Part shown: positions 5,689 through 9,630 of the stretch, in pieces
Position numbering within the stretch: position 1 is the stretch's first letter
How the letters are laid out: every line of letters begins with the position of its first letter
From: an uncultured Eubacteriales bacterium
GTDB taxonomy: Bacteria > Bacillota_A > Clostridia > Christensenellales > Aristaeellaceae
Length of the DNA stretch: 9,630 nt
Direction of reading: 5' to 3'
Assembly (NCBI GenBank): GCA_902795555.1
Contig: CADBLV010000164.1
Span: forward strand, 1-9,630
Translations under genes and position numbers: made by a program
Notes under the pieces: generated by a model
The model's input: the letters and a program-made list of their open reading frames with translations, nothing else
What the model was told of the DNA's origin: nothing
Database searches by the model: none

Positions 5689-6675
5689 GAGCTCCGGGGA
5701 AGGTTTTTTCTTTTCCGCCTCAATTTCGTGAATCAAACGGACGATCTGATCGTTGACCGGCGTCGGGATGCCGGTTTTCGTTCCCCACGCGCAGACCACG
5801 CCGTTGATGGCGTCCACCTCACAGGGCTTTTTCTTTTTGATGTCCTGCAGCATGGAGGGCTCGATGGCCGCGTGCTTCTTCATGGCAATGGGCATGATGA
5901 GGCAGGCGGCAGCCCGCTTGACGGGGGTTTTCCAGTAAAAGAGGCGAACGATATCCTTTCCCTGGACCGGGGCGAAGGCGATGCCGGCGGCATGACCGAC
6001 GTCAATGACCTCCTTCATGCAGGCCGAGGCGATTCGCCGTCCCAGGGGATCGGAGACGACGCTGCCGAAGGTTCCGCCCATGACCGTTCCCAGGCCGGAG
6101 AAGGTGGCATTGATCAGGAGCTTCGACCAGCGGGCGCCGGGGAGGTTATCCTCCAGAATGACGGGGCACATGGTTTCCAGCACAGCTTTCACCTTTTCCA
6201 GACGATCCTCGGGCAGACCGAGCATGCCGCCCATGTGGAAGGTGAGCCCGGAGGGATCGGAGGTCAGAATACTTTCGCCGGGACCGGCCAGGGTCGCGCC
6301 CCATTCGACCACGCAGCCTACAGTACGATCCTCGCCGATGATCTCCGCGATATCCGGCTCGGGAATCCCGTTCTGCATGGTGACCAGCAGGCCGTCGGCT
6401 GTCAGATAATGATTCAGAAACGCGACGGTTTCCCGGTTGTTCAGCTGTTTGGTCATCAGAAAGATGATGTCATATCGCCCGGTCATTTCCTCCGGCAGCA
6501 TGGCGGAGACGGGCACGGTCATATTCACGGTTCCGCTGACTCTGGCCCCGCCCGATTTCAGGGCGTCCACATGCGCCCGGTTCCGGTTGACCAGATCCAC
6601 CGGGACGCCTCCACGGTTCAGATACGCCCCCAGAACGGTTCCCAGGGATCCGGCGCCATAGATACAGATTCTCAT
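5665..6675 (-). CDS. 2-dehydropantoate 2-reductase family protein (PanE/ApbA-like)
   Basis: 336 aa, somewhat longer than E. coli PanE (about 303). Cytoplasmic NADPH-dependent reductase; PanE converts ketopantoate to pantoate in pantothenate and coenzyme A synthesis. The N-terminal Rossmann fold has GAGSLG (7-12). A MQNGI motif follows in the middle. The C-terminal helical domain has KLLIN with Lys185, and EVDAING with Glu286, which match the catalytic lysine and substrate-binding glutamate of PanE as I recall them. The chosen ATG at 6675 has GGACGGAAGG just upstream and a promoter about 35 bp away. A longer reading frame exists but would run through that promoter and into the divergent gene. 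No other pan genes are present. Clostridia often carry several paralogues of this family, so the substrate may not be ketopantoate. Confidence 0.88.
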   Translation of the reverse strand: MRICIYGAGSLGTVLGAYLNRGGVPVDLVNRNRAHVDALKSGGARVSGTVNMTVPVSAMLPEEMTGRYDIIFLMTKQLNNRETVAFLNHYLTADGLLVTMQNGIPEPDIAEIIGEDRTVGCVVEWGATLAGPGESILTSDPSGLTFHMGGMLGLPEDRLEKVKAVLETMCPVILEDNLPGARWSKLLINATFSGLGTVMGGTFGSVVSDPLGRRIASACMKEVIDVGHAAGIAFAPVQGKDIVRLFYWKTPVKRAAACLIMPIAMKKHAAIEPSMLQDIKKKKPCEVDAINGVVCAWGTKTGIPTPVNDQIVRLIHEIEAEKKKPSPELLQTLAGL

Positions 6676-6699
6676 TTCCTTCCGTCCTTTCCGAAACAA

Positions 6700-6730
6700 A
6701 TCCCGGACATTATACCACATGATCCCGGAC
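6700..6730 (-). promoter_or_regulatory. Extended -10 promoter of the reductase gene, flanked by direct repeats
   Basis: Minus strand reads TGGTATAATG, an extended -10 with TATAAT at 6714-6709; no good -35 is seen. The 9-bp repeat ATCCCGGAC occurs at 6700-6708 and 6722-6730, bracketing the -10 with 22-bp spacing, about two helical turns. This could be an operator, but no cognate regulator is visible. Confidence 0.6.
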
Positions 6731-6752
6731 CGACGCCAGGCACATTTTGTGG

Positions 6753-6781
6753 TTGCTCGGAAAGATTGAGTGTGATATAAT
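6753..6781 (+). promoter_or_regulatory. Promoter of the Na/Pi-transporter gene
   Basis: TTGCTC (6753-6758, 3 of 6) and perfect TATAAT (6776-6781) are spaced by 17 bp, with TGA immediately before the -10 giving an extended -10. It diverges from the reductase promoter about 60 bp away. The predicted transcript has a leader of about 115 nt. Confidence 0.65.
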
Positions 6782-6904
6782 TTTCCCGGATTTCGCCGGA
6801 TTCGGGATGGGACGGGCCCGCGGAGAAGAGAACCCGTCCGCGAAGCGGGAATACCGGATTCCGCATGAGACGGGCAGGGGAGAACGCCTGCCCGCGGAGG
6901 AAGA
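6782..6904 (+). other. Structured 5' leader of the Na/Pi-transporter gene
   Basis: A GC-rich untranslated leader with two stem-loops: GGACGGG/CCCGTCC (6810-6816 with 6833-6839) and CGGGCAGG/CCTGCCCG (6871-6878 with 6887-6894). The second ends 1 nt before the GGAGG ribosome site (6896-6900). No T tract follows either stem, so they are not intrinsic terminators. No known riboswitch class was recognised. Confidence 0.45.
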
Positions 6905-8689
6905 ATGGATATTACGAGTATTATTACGCTCCTGGGGGGCGTGGCCCTCTTCCTGTTCGGCATGTCGCTGATGGGAGACGGGCTGAAAAAGGTGGCGGGG
7001 AACCGGCTGGAGCTGATTCTGTACCGGCTTTCCAGCACGCCGCTGAAAGGCATGCTGCTGGGCGCCGGGGTGACCGCGGTGATTCAGAGCTCATCCGCCA
7101 CGAGCGTGATGGTGGTCGGATTTGTGAACTCCGCCATGATGCGCCTCAAGCAGGCGATTGCTGTGATTATGGGCGCGATTATCGGCACCAGCGTGACCGG
7201 ATGGGTGATCTGCCTTTCCGGCGTGGGCGGGGACGGCGCCTCGACGGCGCTGCGTCTTCTGAGCACGGACACGCTCAGCGCCATCATCGCGGTGGCCGGA
7301 ATCCTGCTGCGGATGATTTCCAAAAAGAAGAGCACCCAGCATATCGGGGATATCATGATGGGTTTCTCCGTGCTGATGTTCGGCATGAAAACCATGTCCG
7401 GCGCGGTGTCCGGGCTGCGGGACGATCCCGCGTTCCTGTCCTTCATGACCAGCTTCAGCAACCCCCTGCTGGGGATTCTGATCGGCGCCGCGTTCACCGC
7501 CGTTCTGCAGAGCGCCTCCGCGGCGATCGGTATTCTGCAGGCCCTTTCCAACACAGGCGTGATTACCTTCGAGGTTGCGCTGCCGATTATTCTGGGTATC
7601 GCGATCGGCGCGTCCGTTCCCGTGCTGATTTCCGGCGTCGGCTCCGGCGTGGAAGGCAGGCGGGCGGCGCTGTCCTACCTGGTGATTGAAGTGATCCGGG
7701 TGGTGCTGTTTGCCGCGGTTTTCTATACGCTGAACGCTTTCTTCGCTTTCCCGATCATGCACAGGACGATGGACATGTTCTCCATCGCGCTGCTGAACAC
7801 GCTGTTCCGGCTGGGGACGGTGGTGGTGCTGGCGCCGTTCATTCCGCTGTTTGAAAAGCTGGTTTCCCGGCTGATCCCGGGGAATCCGGAAAGCGAGGCG
7901 GAAACGGAGGACATGAACCGGCTGGAGGAGCGGTTTCTGGCCTATCCCACGCTGGCCGTGGAGCAGACCCGCCTGGCGATTCACCAGATGGCGCGGCTGA
8001 CCCGGAAGTCCCTGGACGACGCAATCAGCCTGCTTACGGAGTATTCGGAAAAGGGCGCGCAGGAAGTGCGAAACCTTGAAAATGTGGTGGACCGATATGA
8101 GGATAAGATCGGCAGCTATTTGATGAAACTGACGGGGCGGGAACTGACGGAAACTCAGAACCGGGCGGTGTCCCAGTATCTGCGGGCCATCACGGATCTG
8201 GAGCGGATCAGCGATCACGCGCTGAACATCTCCGAGAGCGCGGAGGAGATGCGTGAAAAGAACGTCACCTTCTCCGACAAGGCCTGGCGCGAGATGGAAA
8301 ACCTGATCACCGCCATTCGGGAGATTGTGACGATCACGTTTGACAGTTTTCTGAACGATGACGTGGAGACGGCCTATCGGGTTGAACCACTGGAGCAGGT
8401 GATCGACCGGCTTTGCCGCCGGATGCGGGAACGGCACGCGAACCGGCTGCAGAAGGGAAAATGCACGATTATCAACGGATATATTTTCAACGACCTGGTG
8501 GCGGGATTTGAGCGGATTTCCGATCACTGTTCCAACATCGCGATTGTCATCGTCGAGCTGAAGGACAACGCGCTGGACGTGCACGAGATGTCCGGGATTA
8601 TCAAGCAGGACCATCCCCATCATTTCGAGGAATACTACGACGAATTCCAGGCGAAATATTTCAGGAAGAAGGATGAAGCGCCCGCGTGA
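6905..8689 (+). CDS. Na/Pi-cotransporter family protein with C-terminal PhoU domain
   Basis: 594 aa. The N-terminal half is a membrane region of the Na_Pi_cotrans family (YjbB/NptA type), with the two characteristic inverted-repeat motifs QSSSATS (61-67) and QSASAA (202-207). Several hydrophobic helices run to about residue 310. A linker leads to a cytoplasmic PhoU-like helical domain (about 340-570) carrying the paired metal-binding signatures ERISDH at 433-438 and 536-541. Family members move phosphate with sodium; E. coli YjbB exports phosphate. The fused PhoU suggests phosphate-responsive control. The ATG follows GGAGG (6896-6900) with a short 4-nt gap. The layout is normal for this family. 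The downstream helicase starts 24 bp after the stop and is probably co-transcribed. Confidence 0.94.
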   Translation: MDITSIITLLGGVALFLFGMSLMGDGLKKVAGNRLELILYRLSSTPLKGMLLGAGVTAVIQSSSATSVMVVGFVNSAMMRLKQAIAVIMGAIIGTSVTGWVICLSGVGGDGASTALRLLSTDTLSAIIAVAGILLRMISKKKSTQHIGDIMMGFSVLMFGMKTMSGAVSGLRDDPAFLSFMTSFSNPLLGILIGAAFTAVLQSASAAIGILQALSNTGVITFEVALPIILGIAIGASVPVLISGVGSGVEGRRAALSYLVIEVIRVVLFAAVFYTLNAFFAFPIMHRTMDMFSIALLNTLFRLGTVVVLAPFIPLFEKLVSRLIPGNPESEAETEDMNRLEERFLAYPTLAVEQTRLAIHQMARLTRKSLDDAISLLTEYSEKGAQEVRNLENVVDRYEDKIGSYLMKLTGRELTETQNRAVSQYLRAITDLERISDHALNISESAEEMREKNVTFSDKAWREMENLITAIREIVTITFDSFLNDDVETAYRVEPLEQVIDRLCRRMRERHANRLQKGKCTIINGYIFNDLVAGFERISDHCSNIAIVIVELKDNALDVHEMSGIIKQDHPHHFEEYYDEFQAKYFRKKDEAPA

Positions 8690-8713
8690 CAGGGCAGAGC
8701 GGAGGAAAACGGC

Positions 8714-9630
8714 ATGAACGCAGCGCAGCTGGCGGATCAGCTCAGACGCGACAATCAATTCATGAAGGATGTGACCCGGTGGGAAGTGATTCCGGCCCGG
8801 CCGGCCTGTACTCTGCCTTTTCCCGCCTGCCTGGACGAACGGCTGAAGCCCGTGCTTGCGGCCCGGGGAATCCATGCGCTGTATACCCATCAGACCCACA
8901 GCCTGGAAGCCATTGCCCGGGGCGAGGACGTGACGGTTGTCACCCCGACGGCCTCCGGGAAAACCATGTGCTACAACCTGCCCGTTCTGTCCGCGATTTT
9001 GCAGAATCCGGACGCCCGGGCGCTGTATCTGTTTCCCACGAAGGCGCTTTCCGCGGACCAGGTGAGCGAGCTGTATGAGATGATTGAGGCCGCGGGGGCG
9101 GATATCAAAACTTATACCTACGACGGGGACACGCCGGCGGCGGCACGAAAAGCCGTGCGCCAGGCGGGCCATATCGTCGTTACCAATCCGGACATGCTTC
9201 ATTCCGGCATTCTGCCTCATCATACAAAATGGGTCAAACTGTTTGAAAATCTCCGCTATATCGTGATTGACGAGATCCACTCCTATCGGGGGGTGTTCGG
9301 CAGCAACCTGGCGAACGTGCTGCGGCGGCTTTTACGGCTGTGCGATTTTTACGGGAGCCATCCGCAGTTTATCCTTTGCAGCGCCACCATTGCCAACCCC
9401 GGGGAGCTGGCGGAAACGCTGATCGGCCGGCCGGTGACCCTGATTGACGATAACGGCGCGCCGATGGGCGAACGCCATTTCATCTTTTACAATCCACCGG
9501 TCGTCAACCGCCAGCTTGGTATCCGCAAGGGTGTGCTGCCGGAAACACGTGCCATCTCATCGATGCTGCTGAAAAACGGCATTCAGAGCATCACATTTGC
9601 CCGCTCCCGCCTTCAGGTTGAAGTGCTGAC
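8714..9630 (+). CDS. DEAD/DEAH-box helicase, YprA/MrfA family, truncated by window end
   Basis: The first 305 complete codons of a superfamily 2 helicase; the rest lies beyond the window. Visible motifs are a Q-motif region YTHQTHSLEAI (57-67, Gln60), motif I TPTASGKT (77-84), NPDMLHSGIL, motif II DEIH (186-189) followed by SYRGVFGSN, and motif III SAT (223-225) followed by IANP. The DEIH-SYRGVFGS block and SATIANP closely match Bacillus YprA (MrfA), a helicase acting in repair of mitomycin C lesions; that family has a C-terminal DUF1998 domain, not visible here. The ATG follows GGAGGA (8701-8706). It lies 24 bp after the Na/Pi-transporter gene with no terminator between, implying co-transcription. 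The specific repair role is inferred from family. Confidence 0.93.
   Translation, partial: MNAAQLADQLRRDNQFMKDVTRWEVIPARPACTLPFPACLDERLKPVLAARGIHALYTHQTHSLEAIARGEDVTVVTPTASGKTMCYNLPVLSAILQNPDARALYLFPTKALSADQVSELYEMIEAAGADIKTYTYDGDTPAAARKAVRQAGHIVVTNPDMLHSGILPHHTKWVKLFENLRYIVIDEIHSYRGVFGSNLANVLRRLLRLCDFYGSHPQFILCSATIANPGELAETLIGRPVTLIDDNGAPMGERHFIFYNPPVVNRQLGIRKGVLPETRAISSMLLKNGIQSITFARSRLQVEVL

Noticed and set aside
4625..6780. Plus-strand open frames opposite the STAS operon and reductase (216 and 473 aa)
   Set aside because: No ribosome sites or recognisable domains, and both are antisense to genes with clear motifs, ribosome sites and promoters.
6676..7053. N-terminal extension of the reductase to 7053
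   Set aside because: It would cover the divergent promoters and overlap the Na/Pi-transporter gene. The glycine-rich Rossmann motif begins right after ATG 6675, which has its own ribosome site.
7091..9280. 729-aa minus-strand open frame opposite the Na/Pi transporter and helicase
   Set aside because: Spans two certain genes and their junction; His/Gln/Arg-rich low-information protein typical of a shadow frame.

Overview
The window most resembles a moderately GC-rich clostridial (Bacillota) chromosome, probably an uncultured gut or rumen type. The evidence is strong GGAGG-type ribosome sites, sigma-A-like promoters with extended -10 elements, a STAS/GHKL partner-switching gene set and a YprA/MrfA-type helicase. 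The taxonomic call is inference. No tRNA, rRNA, CRISPR array, IS element or phage gene was seen.

Layout. (1) 20-865 (+): a methionine-binding protein of the MetQ family whose conserved blocks occur in circularly permuted order. It has a signal peptide without a lipobox cysteine and is followed by a strong terminator at 913-955. (2) 1022-2757 (+): metN and metI with their own promoter, overlapping by ATGA. Only 31 bp later, with no terminator seen, comes a MATE-family transporter fused to a C-terminal RsbW-like GHKL ATPase domain (2789-4624). (3) Convergent to this and sharing a hairpin terminator at 4630-4662 is a minus-strand pair: a STAS anti-anti-sigma-like protein (5293-5589) and a 201-aa protein (4676-5281) that looks like a GHKL fold without its ATP-binding residues. 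Their promoter lies in the 3' end of the next gene. (4) 5665-6675 (-): a ketopantoate reductase family enzyme. (5) A 229-bp divergent intergenic region carries promoters in both directions, 9-bp direct repeats and a structured leader. (6) 6905-8689 (+): a Na/Pi-cotransporter family protein with a C-terminal PhoU domain. (7) 8714 to the window end (+): a partial YprA/MrfA-family helicase.

How the genes may work together. MetQ, MetN and MetI form a methionine ABC importer, with metQ transcribed separately from metNI. The MATE-ATPase, the STAS protein and the degenerate GHKL protein suggest that partner switching controls a transporter. The two most notable points are the natural circular permutation of MetQ, read directly from motif order, and this three-gene partner-switching neighbourhood.
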